Of a stretch of 64,000 bases of DNA, positions 38,743 to 50,717 are shown in pieces. The stretch is from Petrolisthes cinctipes. Lineage: Eukaryota > Arthropoda > Malacostraca > Decapoda > Porcellanidae. The stretch is from NCBI GenBank assembly GCA_033782935.1, contig JAWQEG010001325.1:558001-622000 (forward strand), given 5' to 3'. The position numbers and the translations under genes are program-made. The notes beneath the pieces are model-generated. The model worked only from the letters and a program-made list of their open reading frames with translations, was not told the DNA's origin and searched no databases. Within the stretch, counting starts at the first letter, position 1. Each line of letters starts with the position of its first letter.

Positions 38743-39738
38743 ATGAGTAATATTATACAAAGTACTGTACAGTACATGTAGAGGGCCATTACCATCGGCA
38801 TCATGGAGCGAAGTGTCAACATCTTTTAACACAATAGAACACTTCCCTAAGCATAATTACCTACTACCGGTACTTTTTTGTAAAGTGAAACAGTAGACTT
38901 CACATTTTTTTTACCTCAGAGGCCTCCTGCTGTAGGTAAAATAGTGGGCTTCTGATTCCTCTAAACTACAGTATGCTAAAAACTGGCTAATACCTCAGTC
39001 AATAGTATATATTGAAGGAATCAGTTGTCCACAATTTACAGATAACAGATGACTCCTTTATTTACGTTGACGGGAATGAATGAAAGGCTTTATAAAAACT
39101 TCATGGACTACTATTTCGTTATCTATCAATCAATCTTCTCTATACCGTAGCAATCGCCTTATTCCCAGACAAACCATTTCCAAATCGATCTATTCTCTCT
39201 CTCTAACTCACAGGCTCATTTTCCCAATATCACAACTCCATTTAATGAAGTGGTAACTAAATAGGCTTTCGTTGTCAGAAATCCTGAGCTTAATAATTCC
39301 TCCAAACTATAACACAAAAGAAAACTAGTGTTGTATAAGAGGGAAGTACCGGGTATATAATAAGTTTCTTGGCATTGTCAGTATGGAGAAATTATTATAA
39401 GTTCTGCCACAATACACAATCGGTGTCATTTTAACAAATAAAGTCATGATATGTCCATTGTTTCCTTCCCCTAAGAAGTTGTATGTTAATTTTATTATGT
39501 TAAAGGTGCAGTGTGTTGTGGACGAATTGAAGGCAATTATTTGATTCTACTAAAGTACGACTAGAACAGAATACCTCAGTATACTAGTAGGTAGCAAGTC
39601 TTACAAAATATTATAGAGAAATCAGTAACTTCAAGTTAATGAATGCTGATTTATATAACTAACTTATATTTTACTGTCGAAGATGTAAACAATGTTCAGA
39701 GTAAAATATGTATGATGACACTCCTATAGAACAAGACG
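38743..39738. other. Last intron, no other gene
   Basis: AT-rich intron sequence, with scattered short traces of the TTAA MITE core near 38930-39000 and 39290. Confidence 0.6.

Positions 39739-39789
<51 letters not shown>
39739..39789. repeat. (TC)n microsatellite
   Basis: Pure TC array within the last intron. Confidence 0.98.
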
Positions 39790-39793
<4 letters not shown>

Positions 39794-39973
39794 TCGCTGG
39801 ACTATGTCTCCCACTAATAAATGTGAAGCCATCAAGGTTAGCAAGGAGGTAAAGGATATGTTGAGTATTATTTATCTTTTGTTATGTTGTTGAAGCCAAA
39901 CAAACAAACAGTCCCTTTACATAAAGATAAACCTGAAGCCTCATCAACACTGTAACTATAATTGTACAATTAC

Positions 39974-40275
39974 CTGGAAGACAACATTTGCAAGTGACGT
40001 CGTTATTGCAGCCACATCTATCAGCATTCCGATTGTTCCGATATCCTATTGGGCACTTCTCCGTTTTCCTCATGCAAAATCCACGGTTTGCTTTACAGGA
40101 ATCGCCTATGCACTTGATGACACATTTACACTCAGGATTCTCACAGGCAAGAGGAGTAGAAGGAATGTAGTATGTATCCATCAATAGGAGGTTCCCCATA
40201 TTTCCAGTACACAGACCAGTATCATTACCTTCACCGCCCACGCACTCATTTGTCTGTATACATTTCTGACAGCAT
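39974..40275 (-). CDS. Cysteine-rich gene, main domain exon
   Basis: A 302 nt exon bounded by TTAACCTGTTTCAG and CTTCCAG|GTAATT. It encodes about 100 residues with 20 cysteines, starting CCQKCIQTNEC and ending CGCNNDVTCKCCLP. The surrounding open frame runs through both splice sites (39882-40346), so a simple ORF call would wrongly add intron-coded ends. It is probably an extracellular disulphide-bonded domain. Confidence 0.75.
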
Positions 40276-40429
40276 CTGAAACAGGTTAATAAATATATGA
40301 ATGCACACAATAAAAAAACTATCGGTTCAATTCTTGTGTGAAACATCCTGATACCTCAGACGATGGATACTGAAAAATGACTTGTTTATTCCAGGGGCAG
40401 TAATTTTTACTTTCCCGCAGCCATTTTTT

Positions 40430-41100
40430 TTTACTATCTTTAGCGATTTCTGTAGTGCCTTGCAGGCCTTGGGCAATTTTAACTCTTGCCATCCCCTGGT
40501 GTTGGCCATCCTTGAGTGTCTTGTGCTGCTGGGACGTCGTGGCCGCAGAGTAACATATTGTTGGATTCTGGCTCATGTGTATGTCAATGGGAATGAACAG
40601 GCTGACGCTCTGGCTAAGGCTGTGGCCTCCAGTGCTCGGCTTCCTGCCAGGCGTCATCCCGAACCTGCTGCAGACCTTCCACCCTACATAGATGCTGCCG
40701 TTCGTCCTGTTGGCAGGACAGATGGGACACCGTCGGGGATAACAGCACCTGGGTTTGAGGAGCTACGGCTGCCTGTCCCGCCGGTGGGAGGCGGCTCTTG
40801 CCTGTCTCCACATTGGCCACTCACCTTTGACCCATAGATTTTTAATGGATAGAGTTCCCCCTCCCTACTGTGATGATTGTCTAGTCCCTTTGACAGTGCG
40901 GCATCTTCTTGTGGAGTGTCCCCGCCTTGGGGACCTTCGTCGTTGGTACATCTCCGAGTTCCGGGTGGGGGACGGTTCTTACAGTCTCTCCCAGGTGCTC
41001 GGGGAGGAGGCTTGTAGTGTGGGAGGGAGCACCCTCTCCTTTGTGGAGGAGGCTGGCCTCCTCCCTTCTACCCTGGCTGTTGCACCGCCAGATGCATAGT
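40430..41100 (+). pseudogene. LINE 3' fragment: RNase H end and Cys/His tail
   Basis: Plus-strand frames read FSDFCSALQAL, then WILAHVYVNGNEQADALAKA, the last RNase H motif. After a frame change come YCDDCLVPLTVRHLLVECP and RRWY, the CX2C...HX4C tail of R1/I-type LINEs. The 3' side near 41255-41305 (minus strand) resembles a tRNA-like GGTGGTTAGTATACTGG. It is a family different from the LINEs at 29573 and 42817, and sits in an intron, antisense to the host gene. Confidence 0.8.
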
Positions 41101-41669
41101 GGCATTTATCAATCAATCTATTCCTGGGGCATTGTGAGTTGTGCCGATCATCTGCAGAACCATCTGGCCCCTACTTTAAGTCGCTTGACGGTCTTGTGAT
41201 CAACCTTATTATTTCTTTGGAAGGAATAACTCTTCTGAGCCCTTCTACTAAGTGGGTAAATTCCCCCTGCCCTCGGATTATGAGACCAGTATACTAACCA
41301 CCCAAACTAGTGCAAGTACAAAGAGCAGCAACAAGATGAATACCAAGTCTGAGAGAATTATTAACCATTGAGGAAAGACTTAAGGAATCTAAAGTTACTT
41401 AAACTGTAAGAATGACTAAAGAATGAATCACATTACTAGAAAAAAATGGTGTGTGCGAAGAACATACATAAAATAAAAGAATTATATGATAATTGATATA
41501 TAAAAAACTTAACTCTATAAAGATACAAATGATGGAACACACATACACATTAACATGGCAGTGGCATGGGGTTGGCTACGATGGGTTTGAATCAATATTG
41601 TTTAACAAGGTCGAGACTGATGGTATTACACACACACACACAGAGGGAGGTTCTAATGATTATACTGAC

Positions 41670-41787
41670 GAACAAGCACTGGGAGATCTGCAGGGAGAGA
41701 AGACGTCCTTGTAAGCGTCTGGTGGACACTCACAACCCGGTGTACACTCGCCTCCATTGGCCAAACACCTCCCAGAGTCTGAACATT
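41670..41787 (-). CDS. Cysteine-rich gene, internal exon
   Basis: 118 nt between ATATGTTTTCAG and TGTTC|GTCAGT. It reads CSDSGRCLANGGECTPGCEC, then PCRSPSAC. It enters in phase 1 and leaves in phase 2, exactly what its neighbours need. The MITE at 41799-42038 ends about 10 bp upstream of the acceptor, so part of the pyrimidine tract comes from the MITE. Confidence 0.75.
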
Positions 41788-41798
41788 CTGAAAACATA

Positions 41799-42038
41799 TT
41801 AAGGGGGTCATACAGTTTGGGTACATTGCAGGGCTACTGATGATTCCTCCTAAATAATATGCCAAGAAACAGCAGCAGATTAACATATATGATGGTGTCC
41901 TGCAGGGCTACTGATTCCTCCTAAATATGCCAGGAAACAGCACCAGATTGACATATATGATGGTGTCCTGTTGCTTGGAATAGTTTGGAGGAATCAGGAA
42001 GTTGCTCCAGATTTGTTAGCACTACTACACCCCCTTAA
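41799..42038. mobile_element. TTAA-flanked MITE next to a splice acceptor
   Basis: TTAAGGGGGTCATACAG...CTACTACACCCCCTTAA. It has an internal duplication of the TACTGATTCCTCCTAAATA block, which makes it longer than the usual about 165 bp. Confidence 0.85.
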
Positions 42039-42149
42039 TATAACACACAGTAATCCATTGTTTTCCACTGCAGTTATTGGCTATGTGTGTGTATTGCATT
42101 ATCTGTAATGAACATGTTTACAGTAAACCCACTTTATATATTACACACC

Positions 42150-42242
42150 CATTATTTTTTTTTTTTTTATACCTCAACCTCGGGACTGAAGGGTGTCAGT
42201 AGCCCGTGACTCTTGCGAGGCCCCGAGATTATTTGCTGTAAT
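42150..42242. repeat. Short dispersed repeat with T-tract
   Basis: Matches 26028-26104 (TATACCTCAACCTCGGGAC, later GGCCCCGAGATTAT). Confidence 0.75.
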
Positions 42243-42455
42243 GCCTTGTTTTTCATTGTTATTGCACTGCTTGTAATGAATGTGTGTGAAGTAAATCCTC
42301 TTTGTAAACTCAAAAGCCAGAATTCTAAAAACATAATTCTAAGCTAATGATTGCACACATCTCCTCCACTACCTCCCATGTCCCACTTTCTCATTGTTCT
42401 GCAGCAGTTTGAAGCTTCAGTGAATATAGTATGAGAATAATATACAGGCACAAAG

Positions 42456-42624
42456 GTACAGTCGGCGGCAGAAGTCCTGTCGCCTCATCTGCTTCACCGA
42501 GACACGCAGTTTTTATGGAACCGAGAAATACGCACTTTTACTACTCCTAATAATCTCGAGTCTATGAACATCCCGTGCCTCGGTGAAGCAAGTGAGGCAA
42601 CAGGACTTTTGCCGCCGACTGTAC
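42456..42624. mobile_element. Foldback MITE with GTAC ends
   Basis: Arms GTACAGTCGGCGGCAGAAGT and the complement, about 65 bp each. It directly abuts half of another MITE (GTACACTCGCAATCCAA, 42621-42690) that recurs at 49965-50137. Confidence 0.85.
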
Positions 42625-43095
42625 ACTCGCAATCCAAAATATGTATCCAGGCTTGCTTCGAATAGCCTGATCGGGAATTTAGCGAGCTCAATCAAATATG
42701 AAACAACTTGGTTTTAATTAATATTTCATGTTCTACATCATAACGTTAATGATAGTTATTACTTATAATAAGTAAATAATTATTATACAGAATGTAAAGT
42801 TTTAAACGTCACAATGAGTCTCGCCCCAACCTTATTAGTGTGAAGACGTTCTCCTGGCGCTCTGCCTACATTGTTGTTTGTGTTGCTGTTTGTGTTCTCG
42901 TTTTTGTGTTGTTTGTGTGTTCTTGTTTGTGTGTTGCTGTTTCTGTGGTGTTGCTGGTGTTGTTTGTTTTTTGTGGTTGTGGGTATTGTTTTGTTGTGAT
43001 TGTTTGTGTGTGTGTGTGTGTGTGTGTCCCTAGCTGATTGAGTGTTCAGCTGTTCGTGTTGTTGTTTGCTTGCCATCTAGGCCTTGCCTGGCCTG

Positions 43096-43966
43096 ATGGA
43101 GAGCGCAGATTCCTTCTTGGAGGCCGACTTGGAAATGACGGAGGAAGACGAGTCTCCAATTGAGGATCACTGGCCTGAGCTGCCTTCTCGCAACCCTTCC
43201 CCCCTCTCCTCTGTCACTCCGCAGCTCAGGTTGCAGCCTTCCACCTCCAAATGAGATTTCCTTTGATTTCCTCCCCTGTCTTCCACCGTGTGAGGTGAGG
43301 AAACTTCATAATGACCAGCCTTGGTGCTACAGGTGCTGGGGAGTCGGGCATATCTCCCGGTACTGTTCTGCCAGGCCAAAGTGTGCATGGTGTGCCGCCG
43401 ACCATGATTCCAAGACGTGCCCTGTCAGGGATGAACCATCACGTCCTGCTGCCTCCACCTCTGAGCCTTCACCTCCTGAAGATACGTCTCGATAGAAGTG
43501 TCCACGATGCCTTCAGCCAGGGGTTAACGTGTGGCATGGATGTACTCGACGTCAGGTCCAGGCTCGTGTCTCTACTATTGCTCCGCCTCCACCACCACCA
43601 CCACCACCTCCCCAGTCTGCTCCTCCTACCAGCCCTGCCTCACCTCCAGACCTGGCCCTCCGCAAGTCTGTTGCTACCCTCATGGCACGATGTACGGCTC
43701 TCGAAAACAGCTTTTCTGCCCTTGAAGCCAGGATTGATGGGTTAGTTTCCGCTCAGGCTGCCAATGACTCCAAACTCTATACCTTGGTCGAGGCTCAGCA
43801 GGCCATCATCTCAACTGTCACTACCTTTACCGAAAAGATGGATACTGTTGCATCTCGCCTTGAAAAGCTTTTCGAGTCAGTCCCTTCTCCTGGTCCATCT
43901 TCTTCTCCAGGTCGCTCATCTGCCCCCACTCACCGGACTTCTACCTCCAAATACAGAGTTCGCTAG
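43096..43966 (+). pseudogene. LINE copy 2 ORF1
   Basis: Starts MESADSFLEADLEMTEEDE and soon jumps by deletion to PPPNEISFDFLPC. It keeps an intact zinc knuckle CYRCWGVGHISRYC (CX2CX4HX4C, about 43322-43363) and a second cluster CAWCAADHDSKTC. A stop follows DTSR at 43493-43495. The frame then resumes at 43529 with the proline-rich and coiled-coil-like part, ending KYRVR. Confidence 0.88.
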
Positions 43967-45320
43967 TGATTGCCGGCTGGATGTCATCTCCTGGAATGTA
44001 TGTGGTATCACCAGTTATACTAAGCTCACTCAACTCAAGGCCTATGTTTTTCGTCATCATCCCAGTGTTATTTTTCTCCAGGAAGCATTTCCAGGATGGC
44101 CGCTCGCTGCTGGGCAAGCTCCTCCCCTCTCAGGTTATGTGCCATATGTTCATCTGGTAAGGAATGGTCTCCTGACTTACATACATAGCTCATTGCCACA
44201 TCGCCTTCTCCGTACCTCCACTGATCCTGAAATGACCTTTCAGCTATTTGAGGTTCTACATGTGAATGGAGTACTCCAACTATGTAATGTCTATTCTGCC
44301 CCAGCTAGACTCACTCTTGAAGCTCTTCCTTCTCCAACAGTGCGTAGTATGGTGTATATGGGAGATTTCAATGCTTGGCATTCTGATTTGGGTGATGGTT
44401 CTGGCTCTATTAATCGTAATGGTGTTCGTCTCCTTTCATACATCCGCAAGCATCATCTGAAACGCTGGGACACTGGCGGTGCCACTCATTGCTGGGGAGG
44501 TACTCTGGATTACATCCTCTAGTCTGGCCTGATAGCATCTCAGGTCCAGTGCTTCTCCGTGTCAGGCTTATTCTCTGATTACATTGCTCTTCGGTTTCAT
44601 TATTCTCTAACTGCTGGGTCAGGTGCTTCAGCCACTCGTTTGCGTATTACTGTGCCCCCTAAATATTGCCCGACTTACATCTTATTTATGGCCCATGTAT
44701 TCCCTACATTTGACATATCATCAGCTGAACAGTTGTACTCTGATCTTGTATCTACTACTCATGACTTTTATAGGCTATACGTCTCCCGGCCACACCTCCA
44801 GCATCGCCATACTGCCCACTCCTGGATGCTGGATGCACGTATACAGGAGGCAAAGGAGGAGGCTGAACGTGATGGCCTATTGTTTCAAGCCAACCCAACC
44901 CCTGACCTACTCCATCGTTACCAGATGTCTAGAGACGCTTTAGTTGCCCTGCAGGATTGTGCTCACACTGAGTCTTGGCAGCGGTTCACGGACAGCATCA
45001 ACCAGCAAACAAGTGTGGCTTCTATGTGGCACCTCATCCGTCGGGTTGTTAAAAAGACACCGGCCACTGCTCGTCATCACACTCCTGCCGACTATGCCAA
45101 ACAACTTGTCGATGCCTGGTCAGAACAATCTACTCCAGCCAGTCTACCCATCCACATACAAGATTCACTCGCTTCCCGTGCTGCTGTCCATCAGCTACGT
45201 CTAATGTCTTCTCTGTTACAAGATGATGACGATGATGCAGAGGAGATAACTGAGGAGGAGTTGCGCCGTGCTCTCTCTCGGGGTAGAGCTTCTTCACCTG
45301 GTGATGATGGTATTACATAG
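43940..45320 (+). pseudogene. LINE copy 2 ORF2: endonuclease and linker
   Basis: Starts within the end of ORF1 (overlapping frames) with RLDVISWNVCGI. Endonuclease motifs FLQEAF, MGDFNAWHSDLGDG and LDYIL follow; the histidine-preceding residue differs from copy 1 (AWH against ARH). A TAG stands after LDYIL at 44521. The linker frame 44559-45320 begins with SDYIALRFH, where the catalytic SDH histidine reads Y. It ends at a TAG after GDDGIT. Confidence 0.85.
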
Positions 45321-46200
45321 GCTGTGCTGCGCCTACTTCAACAAGTTCCTGGGAACCCTCTACTTCGACTGTACAAACTTTGTCTTCGTGACGGTTGTGT
45401 ACCACGAGCCTGGACCAGCAGCACAATAATACCCATCCCTAAGCCCGGCACTGCGAAGTTCAGGCCTAATTCCCTTACTTCCTGTTTCTGTAAGGTAATG
45501 GAGAGAATCTTACTCAATCGTCTCATGTACAGACTGCAGGATCGCCTTTCTCCATCGCTGTTTGGTTTCCTTCCCCAGCGGAGCACACACGACTGCCTAG
45601 TCGACCTGTACTCTCGCCTTTCTAGGGACAGTGTGGTGGCCTTCATTGACCTTCGAAGTGCCTTCGATGTTGCTAATAGAGACGTCATTTTGGATTAACT
45701 GGTTGACTTTGGGATAAAGGGTAATCTACTACGGTGGATTCGGGGCTATCTGAGTAACAGGACCTCCCGTGTGTTTTTCAGTGGTGCACTCAGTCCTTTG
45801 TGCAGTTTTCATCTTGGTACGCCTCAAGGTGGTGTTCTCAGCCCATTGTTATTTAATATTCTGATGCATCGGCTGCTCACTTCTCTCCCTGATATTCCTG
45901 GAACTACAATTACGTGCTATGCTGATGATATCTGTGTTCATTCTACCTCACCAAGGGATCTCCAGCGGTTTCTTGACTCCTTATCTGTGTCCTCCTCTCA
46001 CTGTGGCATTATTGTCTCCCCAGATAAGAGCAGAATATTCACCTGATGCCTTCCTCAAGCTCAGCCAGTGTTCACCATTGGAGGGACTGTCATTCCCATG
46101 TGTTCCCAGTACTCCTACCTGGGTGCGCCAGTCAATATTTGGCCGATTGTCCCTGCCAGACCTCAAGACCATCCCATTGTCCAGGACTTATTGGGTCGTC
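45321..46200 (+). pseudogene. LINE copy 2 ORF2: reverse transcriptase
   Basis: RT motifs KFRPNSLTSC, FIDLRSAFDVANRD, a full GTPQGGVLSPLLFNILMHRL block and YADDICVHS. A TAA interrupts after DVILD at 45696-45698. It keeps the block that copy 1 lost, so the two copies complement each other as a record of the family. It breaks into other frames after 46045 and loses the thumb region. Confidence 0.88.
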
Positions 46201-47397
46201 TCCATGATAGAGAACATGCAGCGTGAGTTGCGTCTTCCCCCATTAATCGAGAGAATTTATTGTAATGTTACTTGCTTCACTGTCAAGTGCCTCCATTTCC
46301 CACATCTTTCACCCAATTACTCTCAGTTAGTCAGGACTTCTCTTAGACCAAACTACCCGGTCCCTCCCATACTGCCTGCTGGACGTACTCTTATAAGGTC
46401 TGTTTCCTCTGTGCTCCGTGGTCTTAATATTGATATAATGGTTGCAGACGTCCCCCCAGGGCCCCCTCCATGGATGCTACCAACACCTGATGTGAGCTTT
46501 ACACCTACTTCCAAGTCAGCGCTGCCTTTTCTACAGCGGCAGTTGGCTCTGGAACACATAGAAACAGTGACTTCCTCCATCACAGATCCATACTGCCTCT
46601 ACACTGATGGCTCATTGCAGGTGGATGGTGCAGCAGGTTGTGCTGTTTTCTCGCCTGACCTGGAGTCACCTCCAGGGGGCTGGGTTGGCCGTCATCTCTG
46701 TAACCACTCTAGCTCAACATTGTGTGAACTGTATGCCATTCTGGATGCTGTTAGTGTTGTTTGTCAATGTGGAGTGAAAGCTGCCATTTTTTGTGACTCC
46801 AAACCTGCCCTTCATTCCCTCTCTAGTGTTTAGCCCATATACTCTACTTTTATTCAGCAGATTTTGTCGTTTTTGGTCTTATTGCGTCATCGTAACTTGA
46901 CTGTTAAATTTTTGTGGGTGCCATCCCATGTAGGTTTATGTCACAATGGTACAGTTGACAGACTCGCAAAGGAAGCCTGCCATCTGCCTCCTCGTGGTGT
47001 TGGACGTCCTCTCTCCCTGACATGTTACCTTTCTAGTGTTCGCTCCGCCGCTCTCCTCCCTCTACGGCCACGTAGGGATGCAAAGAGGCCCTTCAGCATC
47101 TCCATCACCCATTACGAGTCTGTCTGCCGTCACAAATATTCCTACCATCGTCGAAGCCTCATGGTTCGGAGGCACAATGTAATCTCTGCTCGTTTGAGGC
47201 TTGGCTACCGGCCACCGTGGCAGGTTGCTGGGATGCAGGGTGAGCCTCCTTTCACTGAGTGTCGCTTGTGTCGAGCGCCTCGTGCTAACACTATAGAGCA
47301 CTATTGCCTGGCCTGCCCCACTGTCCGACACTTGCTGCCCCGGTGCCTGCCACTTGATGTGGTTTGTCGACACCTGCTGAACCATCAGGTTCTGTAG
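46200..47397 (+). pseudogene. LINE copy 2 ORF2: RNase H and C-terminal motif
   Basis: NMQRELRLPPL, then RNase H with YTDGSLQVDG, CELYAIL, CDSKPAL (serine to proline against copy 1), a TAG near 46832, and WVPSHVG. The tail keeps CRLCRAPRANTIEHYCLACP. A TAG at 47395 ends the frame just short of copy 1's C-terminus. Confidence 0.88.
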
Positions 47398-47630
47398 GAA
47401 CTTCTGGTACGTCACCCTCGTTTTGGTAGATTTAAGTAGGTCATAATGTAAATATTTGTCCGTATTCTTATGCTTCATTCTGTTATGTTTGTGTGATGTG
47501 TGTGTGTGTGTGGTTGTAGTAATTGAATTCTCATGAGTCCTGCCTACCCTTGTGTATTGTTGTCTGCCTGTTGACTGACGCTACGGCGCAATGAATTAAA
47601 AAAAAAAAAAAAAAAAAAAACGTCACAATG

Positions 47631-49076
47631 TTCCTAGAACATAACATATTAAAATCAGGCCTCATAAATTTCCATAGGTTGGTTCCACCAAGTTAATAAT
47701 TGTGATGATGATGGTTTTATTTTCTGTCAATTATAACAAATATCTTCAATTTACGAGCATTGTGAACATTGGTAGTAGTGTCATGATTGTTGATATTTTA
47801 CGATAAAATTTGACTGCTCCGACCGAGGTAATATTTTATTATCATTACATATTGAACTTTCACACACTTCAGTTTTGACATTACTAAGCGGTTATAGACG
47901 GATTGATCAAGGATGCCAACAAAATTCATACATTTAAAGTTAAAGTAGCGAATACCTTGAAAGTCATATCTCTCTCTCTCTCTCTCTTTCCACACACATT
48001 AATTGGCGTGCACAGTTGTGGTTACTAGCATGATATCGTCATGGCCTAAACTCAATTAATATTAATGAAATAAGTTGTCTTGTGTAAATAGGGTATTGTA
48101 AATCACATATAAGGTGCAAGTCAATTTGTATCAGAGTGAAATATCAGAATATTTACTTAAGTATGCCTTGAATCAACCAACACCTTGAACCTCGACTGTA
48201 TTCATCAACTCCGACACATATGAAGCATCCAACACTTTAAATATATGATTTATGTTTCCATCCTCACCCATTCCATCTATGATCACAAAGTAATGTGAAC
48301 AATAAAGGTTGTGTAAGGTTCACTACATAAGGAAAAATATATAATGAATTATCTTTAGTCGGAACTGTCAAGAAACAACTTTTAATGACAACTGTCAGTA
48401 CATCAGTGCTACGGTTTTTAATGTTCATCAAATGTTGGATATTGTTGTTACTGACAAATCTGCGTCATCGTCACAAAATAAATACCATATTAATATGCAA
48501 TGACTAACTTGAAGGAACGAGCCTATCTTGACTTGTGGGGACTAATGGTGGTGTGGAATGTTATAGCAACACGGTGACGTGCTTAAATTCCACACTAGAG
48601 ATATTATTCTTACCTGCAGTAACTATCATTATCGTTATGATGTAGAACATGAAACAAAAACTTCACCAAGTGTTTTTATTATCTAATAATAATATTTTTA
48701 TTCACTAATACATATTGAGCATTCATAAAAATAGCACCTAGCCAAGACTTCTGCATTACAGCTTACAGTTCCCTACCCTGCCTCCATAGAACACCACACC
48801 CAAGCGCCTACCACCCCTCAATCAACCTCCCACTGACATGAATCATATTGGTATGTGTTTCGGATACTAGAGTCGACGACACTTGAGGTTCACACCTTGT
48901 GGGTTACACACATTGACAACGCTGGAGTGATGAACGCGGCAGTGAAGGAGACTGTACCACCTCATCGCATCTTTCCCCGTGGTACCAGCTCAGCTGCTAG
49001 ATCCCATCACTTTGCAATCTCTCCTACCCAATGTAGAACTACTGCTTTTCAGAATTCACCAAGTTTGAGTACTTAC
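47631..49076. other. Intron, no other gene recognised
   Basis: AT-rich sequence with a short (CT)n at 47970-47990. I see no further cysteine-rich exon on either strand. Confidence 0.55.
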
Positions 49077-49201
49077 TAATGCAACACGAAGAGTCTCTTC
49101 CGTATGGACATTCATTACCGGAAGAAACGAAGTCACAGTTAGCAGGTGACAGTGCGTCTCCACTCAAACACCTTCCACCCAGGGAACGATGGCAAGCCGT
49201 A
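49077..49201 (-). CDS. Cysteine-rich gene, internal exon
   Basis: 125 nt between TTCTTCTGGTCTGTAG and GCATTA|GTAAGTAC, the best splice pair in the window. It reads TACHRSLGGRCLSGD, then NCDF, ECPYG and SSCCI. It enters in phase 2 and leaves in phase 1. Confidence 0.78.
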
Positions 49202-49480
49202 CTACAGACCAGAAGAAAATGTATTATTTATTGGGGTCTCGGTATTTGTTATAATAGGCCTATACATGTTTCAGCCACAATCAAATATCCACCGACACTT
49301 TCCATCCATCGTATAAATAAATCAGTATTATATCAAAATATAATCATACAACACCTAATGTCAACTTAACCCCCTCAAATTTTTACAATGAGGTGCTGCA
49401 AAATCATACACGTGTTGTTATTTATTACCAAGATATTTACTATGATGGAAGAAGGTGTCGGTGGATATTTGATTGTGGCT

Positions 49481-49640
49481 GTACAGTCACGAGCACTAAT
49501 AAGTACCCAGGTGTGCTTCGAATACACAGATACAGTAAATGATTGACAATAAGATCTCCATTGGAATTAGTTCGTTGGTGAATTGGACTATTCAAGTCTT
49601 TAACCAAAGCTGTATACTTATTAGTGCTCGTGACTGTACA
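49481..49640. mobile_element. Foldback MITE with GTACAGTCACGAG ends
   Basis: Ends GTACAGTCACGAGCACTAAT and ATTAGTGCTCGTGACTGTAC are complementary. A related half occurs near 19820-19850. Outside it, 49268-49305 and 49447-49480 form a further inverted pair (TCAAATATCCACCGACAC). Confidence 0.85.
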
Positions 49641-49729
49641 TAGGCATACCAAAAATAATAATAATTATTATTCACTGTCACATCGTCACGGTAAGGATGC
49701 ATAATATATATAGTCATCTACTATACAAG

Positions 49730-49872
49730 GCTTCTTCCAATTCCTCCTTGGCCTCCCTCTACTCCTTCCTTCCACTTCTGCTTTGTATACCTTCTTCTCT
49801 AATCTCTCTTCATTCATACGTTCACCATGGTTACACCATTTAAGGATGCTCTTCTCCATCCTCTCGTCTAGA
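49730..49872 (-). pseudogene. LINE RT C-terminal fragment
   Basis: The minus strand reads ERMEKSILKW, ERMNEERLEKKVYKAEVEG, then RGRPRRNWKK. This arrangement of ERM, K(K)VY and RGRPR(R)W is the common C-terminal signature of arthropod LINEs. It is about 48 codons, with nothing else of the element around it. Confidence 0.7.
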
Positions 49873-49964
49873 CTTCACCTCTCTTACAATTCTCTCTCAT
49901 TGACTTGTAACAAACTCTTATCAAACCATCTTACTCCATTAATTAAGGTACATTTTCTGGTACC

Positions 49965-50137
49965 GTACACTCGCAATCCAAATTTTTTTTCCAGATCTTG
50001 TTGAAGTTTCGAATCATTTGACATACTTTTGAACCAATTACAACGCTTATCCTGTTTCATATTTGCTTGAGCTCGCCTAATACTCGTTCAGGCTATTCGA
50101 AGTAAGCCTTGATACATATCTTGGATTGCGAGTGTAC
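49965..50137. mobile_element. Foldback MITE with GTACACTCGCAATCC ends
   Basis: Inverted ends GTACACTCGCAATCCAA and TTGGATTGCGAGTGTAC. Half copies occur at 35500-35557 and 42621-42690. Confidence 0.87.
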
Positions 50138-50139
50138 AT

Positions 50140-50281
50140 TGGAGTGGCTTGATTCCTCCAAAGTATGCGGGGAAACGGGACCAGAAGTGCAAAAATAATG
50201 GTGTTCTGTTGCTTGTAATAATTTGGAGGATTCAGTTGCTCCAGAATTACAAACACAAATTTACGTCTTAATCAATCTTTA
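50140..50281. mobile_element. TTAA-flanked MITE, left end lost
   Basis: Family core GATTCCTCCAAAGTATGCGG to a TTAA end. The left end is replaced by the neighbouring MITE. Confidence 0.7.
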
Positions 50282-50717
50282 ACATCTCATTTTTATCACA
50301 TGGAACTAATTTTTCTCTCTAGCAAATGTATACTTATAGGAGACTTCCTGTTTATTCATCCATTCAACTAAATCAACCTTTATCTCTGTAGCTGCCTCCC
50401 ATCTACGCAAATGTTTATGTCGATTTACAAGTAGGCTACTACTTTGTACAAGTAAGGCATTTGAATTTCTCTGTCTTTTTTCACCATCCTTGAGTTCTAT
50501 AATCCTCTCTTATAGAAATCCTCCTTTTTTGGGCATATATATTAATAGTTTGTACATTTATGAAAGCCTTGGTATAGATTTTGGTACACTAATGAATCGC
50601 TCATTGTCATATATATCAATATTTCTGTATATGTGTGTTCAAGTTTTTAAGAAGTTAATAAAAATGAACTATGCCTCCTCAACCCCACCTATCTTAGTGA
50701 TGAAACAACGACTTGAC

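Larger units (their letters stand above)
42817..47620 (+). mobile_element. LINE copy 2, near full length
   Basis: The same family as 29573-35051, on the opposite strand. It ends in poly-A (47598-47620). CGTCACAATG lies on both sides (42807-42816 and 47621-47630), a clean target-site duplication. It is inserted antisense in an intron of the cysteine-rich gene. Compared with copy 1 it lost about 650-700 bp of ORF1 and about 200 bp between RT and RNase H. Confidence 0.96.

Noticed and set aside
39882..40346. Single-exon 154-residue gene
   Set aside because: Its two ends lie beyond good splice sites. The first 22 residues look like a signal peptide, but they fall upstream of the acceptor and a better signal exon exists at 52742.
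49783..50004. A plus-strand ORF of 73 residues
   Set aside because: It is the complement of the LINE C-terminal fragment with RGRPR on the minus strand.
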